NCBI GenBank assembly: GCA_011523545.1
Contig: WTGN01000051.1
Span: 40,446 to 104,445, forward strand
DNA: 64,000 nt
Direction: 5' to 3'
Source of the DNA: Chloroflexota bacterium
Lineage (GTDB): Bacteria > Chloroflexota > Anaerolineae > Aggregatilineales > Phototrophicaceae
Program-made: the position numbers and the translations under genes
Notes under the pieces: generated by a model
The model's input: the letters and a program-made list of their open reading frames with translations, nothing else
What the model was told of the DNA's origin: nothing
The model's database searches: none
Shown: positions 40,479 to 49,902 of the stretch, piece after piece
Position numbering within the stretch: the first letter of the stretch is position 1
Layout of the letters: every line of letters begins with the position of its first letter

Positions 40479-41681
40479 GTGGCGGAGTTAGACGCGAGCA
40501 TACGCGACCTGGTTCAACATGCCTACGACCGCGCGCCGGCGATCCGGTCGCTGCTGGATGCCGCTGGCCTGGCGCCCCAAGATATTCAAGGCGCGGACGA
40601 CCTCGCCAAGATACCCGTATTGAGCAAGGACTCGCTGGTGGAAATGCACCAGGCGAACCCGCCCTTTGGCGGTTTTCTGACGATCGACCCTTACGATCTG
40701 CCGCGCATCTATATATCGCCCGGTCCCATTTACGATCCGCAGCCGCCGCCGGAAGATCCCGAGTCGATGCTGGCGCCCTTCAATTACATCGGCATGGGAC
40801 GGGGCGACCGCGTGCTCAACACCTTCATGTACCACTTGACGCCGGCGGGCATCTTGCTGGACGAGGCGATACGCGCCTGTGGCGCCACGGTGATTCCGAC
40901 CGGGCCGGGCAATACCGAACTGCAAATCATGATGATGACGGCGCTTGGGGCGACCGGCTTCGTCGGGCAGCCGAGTTTTCTGATGACGCTGCTGGACAAG
41001 GCGGCCGAGATGGGCATGGGCGCCGGCGCCGTGCCGCTAAAGAAAGCGCTGTTTTCGGCCGAGCCCTACACGCCAAATCAGCGCGAGCGTTTCGAAGGCG
41101 AATACGAAATGAAAACGACCTCCGCCTACGGTACGGCTGATCTCGGTTTCATCGGCTATACGCGCGCGGGTGTCACCGGCTTCTGCATCATGCCGACGGT
41201 GTACTTGCAAGTCTGCGACCCGGAGACGGGCGCGCCCCTGCCCGCCGGCGAGACTGGCGAAATCGTGGCGACGACCTTGAACAGGTCCTACCCCTTGATT
41301 CGCTTCGGAACCGGCGATCTGGGCGCGCTGGCGCCGCAGCCACAATGCGAGGGCCAGCAGCTCTTGGGTCTCTTCGGGCGCAGCGGCGACGCCATCAAAG
41401 TGCGCGGCATGTTCCTGCATCCCAATCAGCTGAGCGGCGCGGCGGCACATTTTCCCGAGATCAAGGCGATGCAAGCGCGAATTACCCGGCCAGAGAATCG
41501 CGACGTGGTCACCGTCAATGTTGAGCTGAACGAGGGCGCCGATGGGGATGGCCTGGCGGAAAAATTGAGCGCGCTGGCGCAGCAGGCGGCGCGGCTGCGG
41601 ATTGATGCGGTCAATATCGTTGAACCGGGCGTTATCGACCCGAATGCGCGCAAGATCGTGGATGAGCGCGAGTGGGATTAG
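40479..41681 (+). CDS. PaaK-like AMP-forming phenylacetate/aryl-CoA ligase
   Basis: 400 residues, somewhat shorter than phenylacetate-CoA ligase (about 430). Starts GTG 40479 with GGGAG upstream. Features of the PaaK branch: LVQHAYDRAPAIRSLLDAAGL, LAKIPVLSKDSLVEMH, KKALFSAEPYTPNQRERFE, TSAYGTADLGFIGYT, TLNRSYPLIRFGTGDLGAL, GRSGDAIKVRGMFLHPNQL. The typical P-loop SSGTTG is replaced by SPGPIYDPQPPPEDPES, so ATP handling may differ from PaaK. Position at the end of the importer cluster suggests CoA activation of an aromatic or similar acid. Confidence 0.85.
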   Translation: MAELDASIRDLVQHAYDRAPAIRSLLDAAGLAPQDIQGADDLAKIPVLSKDSLVEMHQANPPFGGFLTIDPYDLPRIYISPGPIYDPQPPPEDPESMLAPFNYIGMGRGDRVLNTFMYHLTPAGILLDEAIRACGATVIPTGPGNTELQIMMMTALGATGFVGQPSFLMTLLDKAAEMGMGAGAVPLKKALFSAEPYTPNQRERFEGEYEMKTTSAYGTADLGFIGYTRAGVTGFCIMPTVYLQVCDPETGAPLPAGETGEIVATTLNRSYPLIRFGTGDLGALAPQPQCEGQQLLGLFGRSGDAIKVRGMFLHPNQLSGAAAHFPEIKAMQARITRPENRDVVTVNVELNEGADGDGLAEKLSALAQQAARLRIDAVNIVEPGVIDPNARKIVDEREWD

Positions 41682-41690
41682 GTGATTCAA

Positions 41691-41830
41691 ACCCCATCCC
41701 CCGGCCCCTTCCCGCCATCTCTATGGCGGGCATCCAGCGAGCTAGGGAAGGGGAGCGTCGCAACGCATGGCCGCTCGCCCAAATCGGGCACATCCCCCCA
41801 TTGCTATGGGGGGACCGAGGGGGGTAGACC
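41691..41830 (-). repeat. Intergenic repeat family B, full copy 4
   Basis: Order: ACCCCATCCCCCGGCCCCTT, hairpin CCCGCCATCTCTATGGCGGG, AGCTAGGGAAGGGGAGCGTC, an unrelated middle, then CCCCCCATTGCTATGGGGGG and GGGGGGTAG. This is copy 1 in reverse complement. It occupies the gap between two convergent genes. Confidence 0.8.
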
Positions 41831-41889
41831 GAAGGCGGGCGCCAATTGAATACTGTTGGACGAGCCTTGCAGATTCGCCTTAGATCCGC

Positions 41890-44376
41890 CTAGTCGTTTT
41901 CGTTGTCGTCTTCAGCGCCAGCGGGTTCGTCAGCCTCTGCTGGTGTTTCAGTCTCCGCTGCTTCCTCCGGTTCGACGCCCACAAGTTTGAGCGTGAAGGT
42001 CTCCATGTCGGTGGCATTCTTGACGCGCGCTTCAAAAATGAAGGCGCCGGCCTGAGCGCCGATCTCCAGATCGGTCCAGGCGGAGCTGAGCGTTTCCTCA
42101 TCGGCGTCATCGTTTTCGCCCAATAGCCGCGACCCTTCTCCATCGTAGATGCCCAGGACGGTATCGACTGAATCATCTTCACCGCTGAGATAGACGCTGA
42201 CGATGCGGTTGGCGGGCAGGGTCACGCGGTAACGCACGCGCTGACCGGAGCCGACGATGCCGTTCGCCTGTACCTCGGTACTGCCGATGCCGAGCGAGAG
42301 CTCGCCGCCGTCGATCAATTCGCCGAGGATGGTATCGGTCAAGTGCCGCTCGGCCGCTTCCAGCAGTTGGTCGCCCTCTTCGAACAGCCCTTCGTAGGTC
42401 ACCGGCACGCGCACGGTCGGCGCGACGCCCTGCCCTTCAATATGAATATTTTCATCGGCATCCAGCGCGCGCGTCACCGTGAAGCGCACCTCGATGTCGT
42501 CTGGCATGAGGAAATCGTCGACGGCGCCGCCCAAGCCGCCGGTGGGATAATGGCCGACGATGGCGGCGCGCTCGTCGATGGTCAGGTTGTAGGAGAAGAA
42601 TTCGCAGGCGCTGAAGCAGCCCGGCGCGATGATCACGGCGAGTTCGCCGCCGTAGCGAGGATGTTCTTGATCTTCCGGCAGGCAGAACTGTTCGTTGAAA
42701 CGCGTATCGAGGTAGAAGCCGCCGATGGATTCATTGTAGGCGCTGCTGTAACCCAGAATGTGCTCTTCATCAAAGAAGTAAGCGCCCAGTTGATCAGCCA
42801 GGTAGCCGCTGCCGCCGCTGTTCCGCCGCATGTCGATGATCACGCCGGGAACTTCTTCGGCGTTGAAGGTGTCGATCATGCGCTCCCAGAGTTCGACAGT
42901 CAGCCGTTCCTTGTCGCTGAAAGAATATATGGCGACATAGCCATAACCGCTGGGCAGAATATCAAACTCGACCGGGTATTCCCAGCCGTCGATGCCGGCG
43001 AAGAATGAGGAGCGGGTGAAGCTGGCGCGCTCGCTGATGACGCCGAGGGTGGCGGTTTGCGCTTCCTCGCTCTCCGGGTTGCGGAAGGTCAGGTCGACAT
43101 CTGTCCCCAAGGGGAAGCGCGTGATGTAGCGCAGCTGCTGCAGGCGCAGCGTGTGGGCCGTGGCCAGCGCTTGTTTCGCCCAGACGAATTCACGGTCCAG
43201 CGCCTCTTGCACGCTCCCGCCATCCCAAGCCAGGATCTCAGCGCCGAGCTCGACACCGGCATCCGCGGCGGGGCCGCCCGGCAACAGATAACTGACGACG
43301 ATGCGGCCGTCGTCCAGCTCGCTGAGCGACAAGCCGAGCCCGCCGTCAGTATCGTCGCGAAACAGATCGCTGAGGGGGCCCAGCGGCATGCCGACATGCC
43401 CGTCTGGAATTTCCCAGAGGAAGTCCCGCATTGCCAGCGCGTAGGCCGCGGGGTCTTCTGTTTCATCCGCTTCAAGAAAGCGCGGCGCATAGGTTTCTTG
43501 CAGGGCATCCCAGTCGAGCCCGTAAAATTCGCTATAAGCGTATTCGCGGCGGAAGAGATCGACCATCGCGCTGAAAGCGTCGCTGTAACTGAGCGCGGAA
43601 AAGTCGTTGATAGCGGCTTCTTCCGGCTCGAGCAGATCGATAATTGGGCGGGCGGCGCGGTCAAAGACGAAGGGCCTTTCGTCCATATCGACCACCGAGT
43701 AGCCCGGCGGCACGGCCACGATGGGGTCGTCTTCCGTGAAGAGCAGGCCATCGGCGCCAAAGCCGGCCGGGAAGCCCTGCCCCGCTTCGGGCGCGTAGAT
43801 GACAAATTTGCCGCCGATGATCTCGAGGCGGGTTTCGGGATCGGCGCTGGCGCGCGTCGAGGCGTATGCTGTTGACCAGCCGCCGCCATGGAGGTCGCAT
43901 TTATCAAGCAGCGGGCCGCCGAATTTGTTGGTCCAATGCGCAATTGCGAATACCATGACGCCGGCGTCGTCTTCGCCGTCATTATCAACATCGCGCGGGC
44001 TGCCGCCGGGGACCTGGGGCAAGGCCAGGCCGTAGCTGAAAGGCGAAATCTGATAATCGGATGTGATCTGGCCAAGCGCCTGGGATGCAAGCGGAAAGAT
44101 GTAGCGCAGGTCTCGATCGATGAAACCGGCTTGGTCTTCCAGGACGATGAGCGGTTCGTCCACGCCGTCGGTGAAGAAGGCATTGGTATAATGCAACTGT
44201 CCGCTAATGAGAACGGGGCCGCCTTCGTCGTTGATGATCCTGGCTTGGCCGCTGGGATTTATGGCGCTTGCGTTCGGGTCGTCTTCGTCCTTTTCGCCGA
44301 TGCCGAGCGCGGGCGACGCCGCGAGAATCAAGAGTAGGCTTAGGCTGCAGAAGCGCTTGAGCAATTTACCTGGCAT
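41890..44376 (-). CDS. Secreted multidomain S41 (C-terminal processing-type) peptidase
   Basis: 828 residues. Signal peptide through SPALG (25). An unclassified N-terminal part (about 40-250) includes DVDNDGEDD, a calcium-binding-like acidic stretch. The S41 region starts near 255 with PDGHVG (324-329), a PDZ-like domain (about 345-430), VPGVIIDMRRNSGG (509-521) and the nucleophile Ser589 in APGCFSACE. A PPC-like beta-sandwich (about 700-798, YDGEGSRLLGENDD) and an acidic Glu/Ala/Asp tail follow. Likely an extracellular or cell-wall protease. Divergent from the GT-C tandem array; the gap 44377-44544 contains a TATAGT -10-like site for the plus strand. Confidence 0.88.
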   Translation of the reverse strand: MPGKLLKRFCSLSLLLILAASPALGIGEKDEDDPNASAINPSGQARIINDEGGPVLISGQLHYTNAFFTDGVDEPLIVLEDQAGFIDRDLRYIFPLASQALGQITSDYQISPFSYGLALPQVPGGSPRDVDNDGEDDAGVMVFAIAHWTNKFGGPLLDKCDLHGGGWSTAYASTRASADPETRLEIIGGKFVIYAPEAGQGFPAGFGADGLLFTEDDPIVAVPPGYSVVDMDERPFVFDRAARPIIDLLEPEEAAINDFSALSYSDAFSAMVDLFRREYAYSEFYGLDWDALQETYAPRFLEADETEDPAAYALAMRDFLWEIPDGHVGMPLGPLSDLFRDDTDGGLGLSLSELDDGRIVVSYLLPGGPAADAGVELGAEILAWDGGSVQEALDREFVWAKQALATAHTLRLQQLRYITRFPLGTDVDLTFRNPESEEAQTATLGVISERASFTRSSFFAGIDGWEYPVEFDILPSGYGYVAIYSFSDKERLTVELWERMIDTFNAEEVPGVIIDMRRNSGGSGYLADQLGAYFFDEEHILGYSSAYNESIGGFYLDTRFNEQFCLPEDQEHPRYGGELAVIIAPGCFSACEFFSYNLTIDERAAIVGHYPTGGLGGAVDDFLMPDDIEVRFTVTRALDADENIHIEGQGVAPTVRVPVTYEGLFEEGDQLLEAAERHLTDTILGELIDGGELSLGIGSTEVQANGIVGSGQRVRYRVTLPANRIVSVYLSGEDDSVDTVLGIYDGEGSRLLGENDDADEETLSSAWTDLEIGAQAGAFIFEARVKNATDMETFTLKLVGVEPEEAAETETPAEADEPAGAEDDNEND

Positions 44377-44544
44377 ACGGGGCCCCTCCTTTAGCGGGAA
44401 GACAGGGCAAACAGCGCAGTCATTTAAAGTGTGACATCAGACAATTAGGATATAGTAGGAAAAGGTTGCGGACAAGCCGCGAAGGGTTGCGCCGGCGGCT
44501 TCATCGCTGTGTCTCAGGTTGCTGTTTCGCCGGGAAGGGGAATC

Positions 44545-46296
44545 ATGCTGAAGCTGCGCGGCGCGCTGCTTGAACATCGGCATTTTATTGTTGTCGTCAC
44601 GCTGCTGACGCTGGTGATGACCTACCCGACCATCGAGTATGTGTTCCGGACGGATGTCTTTTAGCTGCCTACGGGTCACCATAAGGATGCCTTCATCAAG
44701 CTATGGGACATCTGGTACGGCGAAAAGGTGATCACAGGCCGGGCGGATCGCGACTACACGGATCTGATCTACTATCCCGAAGGCGCCTCGCTGGCGCGCC
44801 ACACTTTGTTTCTTTTGAATGGCGTTCTGGTGAGCGGCCTGAAACTGCTGATGCCGCTGGCTAACGCCTTCAACCTGGCGCGTTTGCTGCTCGTCTTTTC
44901 CTGCGCGCTTGCCGCCTATGTTTATTTCAGTTGGCTGTTCAAAGACAAGTGGATCGCGCTATTTGGCGCGGTCATCTTCGGGCTCAGTCCATTTGCAACG
45001 AGCCAGGGCAACTGGCCCAATGTCGCCTGGATCGCGCCTTTGCCGCTGGTCATCTATTGCATCCACCGGGGCCTGCAGGAACGACGCGCCGGTTTGACCG
45101 TCGTTGGCGGGCTCCTGGCTGGCTTGAGCCATGACGCAAGCTGGTACTTTTACGTTGTGGTAATGATCACGCTCGGTCTCGTTCTTGCCGGCCTGGCTGT
45201 GTCTCGCTGGCGCGACCAGGGCTTTTGGCGTCTGATCGGCCTGTTAATTGCCGCCGTCACACTTTCGTCAGCCATCGGCGCGGTTCCGCTTTTGAAGGAA
45301 GTCGCGGACTTAGAATCGGCAATGCAATTTTATGAACGGGGCGAAGGGAAGTTCGACCTGGTTTGGTTTATTGTGAATCCGCGCCACCCTGTCCTTGGTG
45401 GGCCGGCCAAGGCAATCTTCGAAGTAGCAAGGGCTGACAATTTCCCCGCGTCCCTTTATTTGGGTATCTTGCCGCTCCTTTTAGCTGCCAGCGCGCCATT
45501 TAGCAGCGCATCTCGACGCAATGCCCTGGCCTGGCTCGGCCTGGGTCTAGTTTTCGCCTTGCTGGCCTTGGGGTCGACTCTCGTGGTTGACGGCGTCGAC
45601 TATGAAAACGTCAAGCTGCCAAAGCACTATCTCAATGATGCGCTGCCGTTCGTGTTTGAGGCATTCCAGGCAACGGGCCTGTTCACGTCGGGAGTCATTT
45701 TGCCGCTTGCGATTCTCGCCTGTTTCGGGCTTAGAAACATTCAGCGCCGCTACCCCGCTGCCGCGCGTCCCGGATTTGTTTTCCTGCTTATCGCAATTGT
45801 AGCCTTCGAGTATTATGTGCCGAAGCAGATGTCGTTTTCTGATCCGATAACGGGAAATTCATTTCACCAAGAACGGCTCGCATTCGTCGACTGGCTCAAG
45901 CAAGAAGAGGATCAAGAAATACGCCTGATCAATTTACCGTCTGAATTCGTCAACTCGAAGATTTATCTCTTCTACCAGTCGCTTCACGGCTTCCCCCAGA
46001 CCGAAGGGGGCATCAGCCGGCCGCCCGAGAGCGTATATGATTATTTCCGAGCCAACCAGGTGCTGAGCGTCTGGCTTGAGCAGCGCCCGACAAACTGCAT
46101 CATTCAGGACCGCGATCAGTATCTCGACGTCTTGACTCGACTTGTGGACGACGGATTCACGCATGTCATTCATCACTATGGCTTTTGCTTCTGGCAGCGG
46201 CATATTGAGAGTTTCCGTTATGTCGAGCCCGCATACAGCGATGACTACGTAGGCATATACCGGCTGGACGACATGTTAACGAGCTGCCCGGCCTGA
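44545..46296 (+). pseudogene. GT-C-like tandem paralog 1, interrupted by in-frame TAG
   Basis: The reading frame starts at ATG 44545 (after GGGAAGGGG) with MLKLRGALLEHRHF and matches the paralogs, but codon 40 (44662-44664) is TAG where paralogs have TGG (DVFWLP). After it the frame stays open to 46296 without further damage. Restart at GTG 44728 would give a 522-residue protein lacking the first membrane segment and the acidic external loop. The remainder keeps KDKWIALFGAV, HRGLQERRAG and the conserved end YSDDYVGIYRLDDM. Either a recent pseudogene or a sequence error; no sign of stop-codon reassignment was noticed in other genes. Confidence 0.8.
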
Positions 46297-46329
46297 GGCA
46301 GCCGGCCGGCAAGAGGAAATGGGTGATTC

Positions 46330-48087
46330 ATGCGAGGCTTGCGCGCCACGCTGAAAGAACATCGACAGGTTTTGACTGTTGTCACGCTGCTGACGCTGGT
46401 GATGACATTCCCGGCGATTGTGTACGTATTCAGCGTCGGCGAATTCTGGCATCCAGCCGGCGATGATTTCGATATTTTCATTAAGTTCTGGGACGTCTGG
46501 TATGGAAAGCTGGTCTTGACGGGCAAAGCTGACCGCTTCTACACCGACTTAATCTATTTTCCGGAGGGCGTGTCTTTGGCCTTCCATCCCTTATTCATGT
46601 TGCACAGCGTGGTTGTCAATTTGCTGCATGTGGTCATGCCGCTGTCCAGCGCCGTCACATTGGCCCATCTGCTGATCATCTGGTCGTCCGCTCTTACCGC
46701 CTACGTATATTTGCGCTGGCTGCTGGAAGACAGATGGACGGCGACCTTGGGGGCTGTCATCTTTGGCTTTAGTCCAATGATAACGGCGCACGCGGAATGG
46801 CCTGAGGTCGCCTGGATCGCGCCTATGCCGATCATCATTTATGGCGTTCACCGTGGCCTGCGTGAAGGGCGCGCCGGATACGTTCTTATCGCGGGGCTGG
46901 CGGCGGCTTTGACCGTTGAAGTCACCATCTACTTTTTCGTGGTCGCGCTCATGACGCTCGGCGTATTCGCGGGCGCAATGGCGGCGTCAAGGTGGCGCGA
47001 AGGCGCATTCTGGCGACAGATGGCGCTGTTGATCGCTGTCATCGCCTTGGCCAGCGCCTGGCGAGTGATCCCCATGCTCCAGGATGCGCAGGCTATCGAC
47101 AGCATTCGCTATTATGGACCTGACGAGCGATTGCATGACGTCATGTCCTTCTTCGTCAACCCGCACAATCCGATATTTTATCCGATCTCAAACGCCATAC
47201 TTCAGACGCCGTCAGAAGCCTTCAAGAGCCAGATCAGCAAGGCCAGCTATCTTGGGTTTCTGCCGCTCGCTTTGGCTATTGTCGGCCTCGTCAAGAGCGA
47301 TACGCGCCGAAAAACGCTGCCCTGGCTGGGCCTGCTGCTGATTTTTGTTGTATTGCATTTGGGCTCCAATCTCAGCGTCAATGGAACCGAGTTTGAGAGC
47401 ATCAAACTTCCAAAATATTATCTCAATCAATTGCTGCCCAACGTATTTTTGGCATTCAACCGGACGAACCACTTTATGGCGGGCGTTTGCCTGCCCCTCG
47501 CCGTGCTTTCATGCTTCGGGCTGCTGGCGCTTAAGGACCGCTTTGCCGCCGCGGCGCGCCCCGCATTCATCTTGCTGCTGATCACAATCGTCGCCGTCGA
47601 GTACTTCGTTCCGGTAGAGATGGCATCGGCTGAGCCCATCTCGGGCAATCCAATCAATGCGGAACGCCTCAGATTCATCGACTGGCTGGCGGACGAAGAC
47701 GACGCCGATTTACGGCTCATCAATCTGCCATTTGACCGCGCCAACTCGAAGATATACCTCTTCTACCAGTCGCTCCACCGCTTCCCGCAGACCGAAGGGG
47801 GAATCAGCCGGCCGCCCGAGAGCATATATGATAATTTCCGAGCCAACCCGGTGCTTGACATCTGGCTTGAGCAGCGCCCGACAAACTGCGTCATCCAGGA
47901 CCGGGCTGAGTATCTCGACGGATTGACCCAACTTGTGGACGACGGATTCACGCATGTCATTCATCATTATGGCTTACACTTCTGGCAGCGGCATTTTGAG
48001 AGTTTCCGCTTTGTCGAGCCGGCGTACAGCGATGACTACGTAGGCATATACCGTCTGGACGATATTCTAAAGAGCTGTCCCAGCTGA
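46330..48087 (+). CDS. GT-C-like tandem paralog 2, multi-pass membrane protein
   Basis: 585 residues. Hydrophobic first helix (VVTLLTLVMTFPAIVYVF), an outside loop with FDIFIKFWDVWYGKLVLTGKADRFYTDLIYFPEGVSLAFHPLF, about ten more helices, and a soluble C-terminal part with PKYYLNQLLPNVFLAF, FYQSLHRFPQTEGGISRPPES and YSDDYVGIYRLDDIL. The DxFxKxWD acidic loop and topology suggest a GT-C glycosyltransferase, but this specific family is not characterised to my knowledge. It follows paralog 1 by 33 bp and precedes paralog 3 by 31 bp, so co-transcription is likely. Confidence 0.85.
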   Translation: MRGLRATLKEHRQVLTVVTLLTLVMTFPAIVYVFSVGEFWHPAGDDFDIFIKFWDVWYGKLVLTGKADRFYTDLIYFPEGVSLAFHPLFMLHSVVVNLLHVVMPLSSAVTLAHLLIIWSSALTAYVYLRWLLEDRWTATLGAVIFGFSPMITAHAEWPEVAWIAPMPIIIYGVHRGLREGRAGYVLIAGLAAALTVEVTIYFFVVALMTLGVFAGAMAASRWREGAFWRQMALLIAVIALASAWRVIPMLQDAQAIDSIRYYGPDERLHDVMSFFVNPHNPIFYPISNAILQTPSEAFKSQISKASYLGFLPLALAIVGLVKSDTRRKTLPWLGLLLIFVVLHLGSNLSVNGTEFESIKLPKYYLNQLLPNVFLAFNRTNHFMAGVCLPLAVLSCFGLLALKDRFAAAARPAFILLLITIVAVEYFVPVEMASAEPISGNPINAERLRFIDWLADEDDADLRLINLPFDRANSKIYLFYQSLHRFPQTEGGISRPPESIYDNFRANPVLDIWLEQRPTNCVIQDRAEYLDGLTQLVDDGFTHVIHHYGLHFWQRHFESFRFVEPAYSDDYVGIYRLDDILKSCPS

Positions 48088-48118
48088 GGCTGCCGGCCGG
48101 CGAAAAGAAGAGAGATTC

Positions 48119-49870
48119 ATGAAAGGCTTGGTCGCTACACTGAAAGAACACCGACACTTCGTTGTCGTCGTCACGCTGCTGACGTTGGTCATGACATACC
48201 CGACCATCGAGTATGTGTTTCGGACGGATGTCTTTTGGCTGCCGACAGATCACGGCGCTGATGTATATGTTAAGTTTTGGGATATTTGGTATGGCAAACA
48301 AGTCATCACGGGGCAGGCGGATCTATTCTATACGGATCTGATCTTTTATCCCGAAGGCGTCTCGCTGGCGCGCCACCCGTTATTCCTGCCCTATGGCATC
48401 CTGGTGAGCGCCTTGCAACTGTTGATGCCGCCTGCCAACGCTTTTAATCTGGCGCATCTGTTGAGCATCTTTTCTTGCGCTCTCGGTGGGTATGTCTATT
48501 TCTGTTGGCTGTTCAAAGACAAATGGATCGCCTTGTTCGGGGCGGTGGTCTTCGGTCTTTGCCCGCACGTAATCACCAACACTTCCTGGCCCCAGATCGC
48601 ATGGATAGCCCCGCTGCCGCTGGCGGTCTACTGCGTTCATCGCGGAATTGTGGAGAAACGATCCATTCGCATTCTGCTCGGAGGTATCGTCGCCGGGTTG
48701 ACCGCTGAGGTCATCATGTACTTCTACGTTATCGTTTTGCTCTCGTTGGGGCTGGTCCTTGGCGGCTTGGCTGTGTCACGTTGGCGCAAACGCGAGTTTT
48801 GGCGTCAGGCTCTGTTGGTCCTTATTGCTGTCGCTTTGGCCAGCGCCTGGCGGGTGATTCCCTTGCTGCAAGATTCGTCCGAGCTTGAGGCGGCAATGCA
48901 GCATTATGGTGATGCAGACCTATCAAGCGACCTGCTGTCCTTTGTTGTGAATCTTGGTCATCCGATCCTTGGTCCGCTTGCGGAGGGTATATTCCCGTCC
49001 CTAGGCGGATCTCATGTTGGCAATACTATGTATGTCGGCATCCTGCCGCTCGCGCTGCTTGCGTGCGGGCTATATGGCAATGCGTCTCGTCGAAGGATGC
49101 TACCCTGGCTGCTGCTGTGTCTGGCATTTGGCGCTTTGGCTCTGGGATCGTCCCTGATTGTGAACGGCATAACTTATGGAGATATCCGGCTTCCAAAGCA
49201 CTATCTTAACCAAATGCTGCCCTTCGTGTTTGAGGCGTTTCACTTTGCATACTTATTCATGCCGGGCGTCGTGTTGCCGCTTGCGATTCTCGCTTGTTTC
49301 GGCATTGAACGCTTGCAGGACCGCTACCGCACCGCCGCGCGCCCTGGATTTGTGTTGCTGCTCATCGCTATTGCCGCGTTCGAATACTACCGTCCAATGT
49401 ACGAATCAACAGTTGATCCAGTCACCGGGAATCCCTTCACCGAAGAACGCTTGGCATTCGTCGAATGGCTGAAACAGGAAGAGACGCAAGACATTGGGCT
49501 TATCAATCTGCCGTTTGACCGCACCAACTCGAAGATTTATCTCTTCTACCAGTCGCTACACGGCTTTCCCCAGACCGAAGGCGGCATCAGCCGGCCGCCC
49601 GACAGCGCCTTTGATTATTACCACGCCAACCCGGTGCTGAGCATTTGGCTTGAGCAGCGCCCGACAAACTGCGTCATCCAGGACCGCGATAAGTATCTCG
49701 ACGGCTTGACCCAAATGGTGAACGATGGTTTCACGCATGTCATTCACCACTATGGCTTTTACTTCTGGCAGCGGCATATTGAGAATTTCCGATACGTTGA
49801 TCCAGCGTATAGCGATGATTACGTTGGCATATACCGTCTGAAAGACTTGTTAACGAGCTGCCCGGCCTGA
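48119..49870 (+). CDS. GT-C-like tandem paralog 3, multi-pass membrane protein
   Basis: 583 residues; the closest intact relative of paralog 1 (TEYVFRTDVFWLPTDHGADVYVKFWDIWYGKQVITG). It keeps ADLFYTDLIFYPEGVSLARHPLF, KDKWIALFGAVVFGLCP, HRGIVEKR, RLPKHYLNQMLPFVFEAF and the C-terminal HHYGFYFWQRHIENFRYVDPAYSDDYVGIYRLKDLLTSCP. Start ATG with AGAAGAGAG upstream. Likely inner-membrane glycosyltransferase-type protein; substrate unknown. The 32-bp spacer to paralog 4 is similar to the spacer before it. Confidence 0.85.
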   Translation: MKGLVATLKEHRHFVVVVTLLTLVMTYPTIEYVFRTDVFWLPTDHGADVYVKFWDIWYGKQVITGQADLFYTDLIFYPEGVSLARHPLFLPYGILVSALQLLMPPANAFNLAHLLSIFSCALGGYVYFCWLFKDKWIALFGAVVFGLCPHVITNTSWPQIAWIAPLPLAVYCVHRGIVEKRSIRILLGGIVAGLTAEVIMYFYVIVLLSLGLVLGGLAVSRWRKREFWRQALLVLIAVALASAWRVIPLLQDSSELEAAMQHYGDADLSSDLLSFVVNLGHPILGPLAEGIFPSLGGSHVGNTMYVGILPLALLACGLYGNASRRRMLPWLLLCLAFGALALGSSLIVNGITYGDIRLPKHYLNQMLPFVFEAFHFAYLFMPGVVLPLAILACFGIERLQDRYRTAARPGFVLLLIAIAAFEYYRPMYESTVDPVTGNPFTEERLAFVEWLKQEETQDIGLINLPFDRTNSKIYLFYQSLHGFPQTEGGISRPPDSAFDYYHANPVLSIWLEQRPTNCVIQDRDKYLDGLTQMVNDGFTHVIHHYGFYFWQRHIENFRYVDPAYSDDYVGIYRLKDLLTSCPA

Positions 49871-49902
49871 GCCTGCCAGCCGGCAAAGGAAAAGAGAGCT
49901 CC

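Noticed and set aside
44662..44664. Stop-codon reassignment (pyrrolysine or other readthrough)
   Set aside because: The position is Trp in paralogs and a single G to A change explains it; no supporting gene for recoding was seen.
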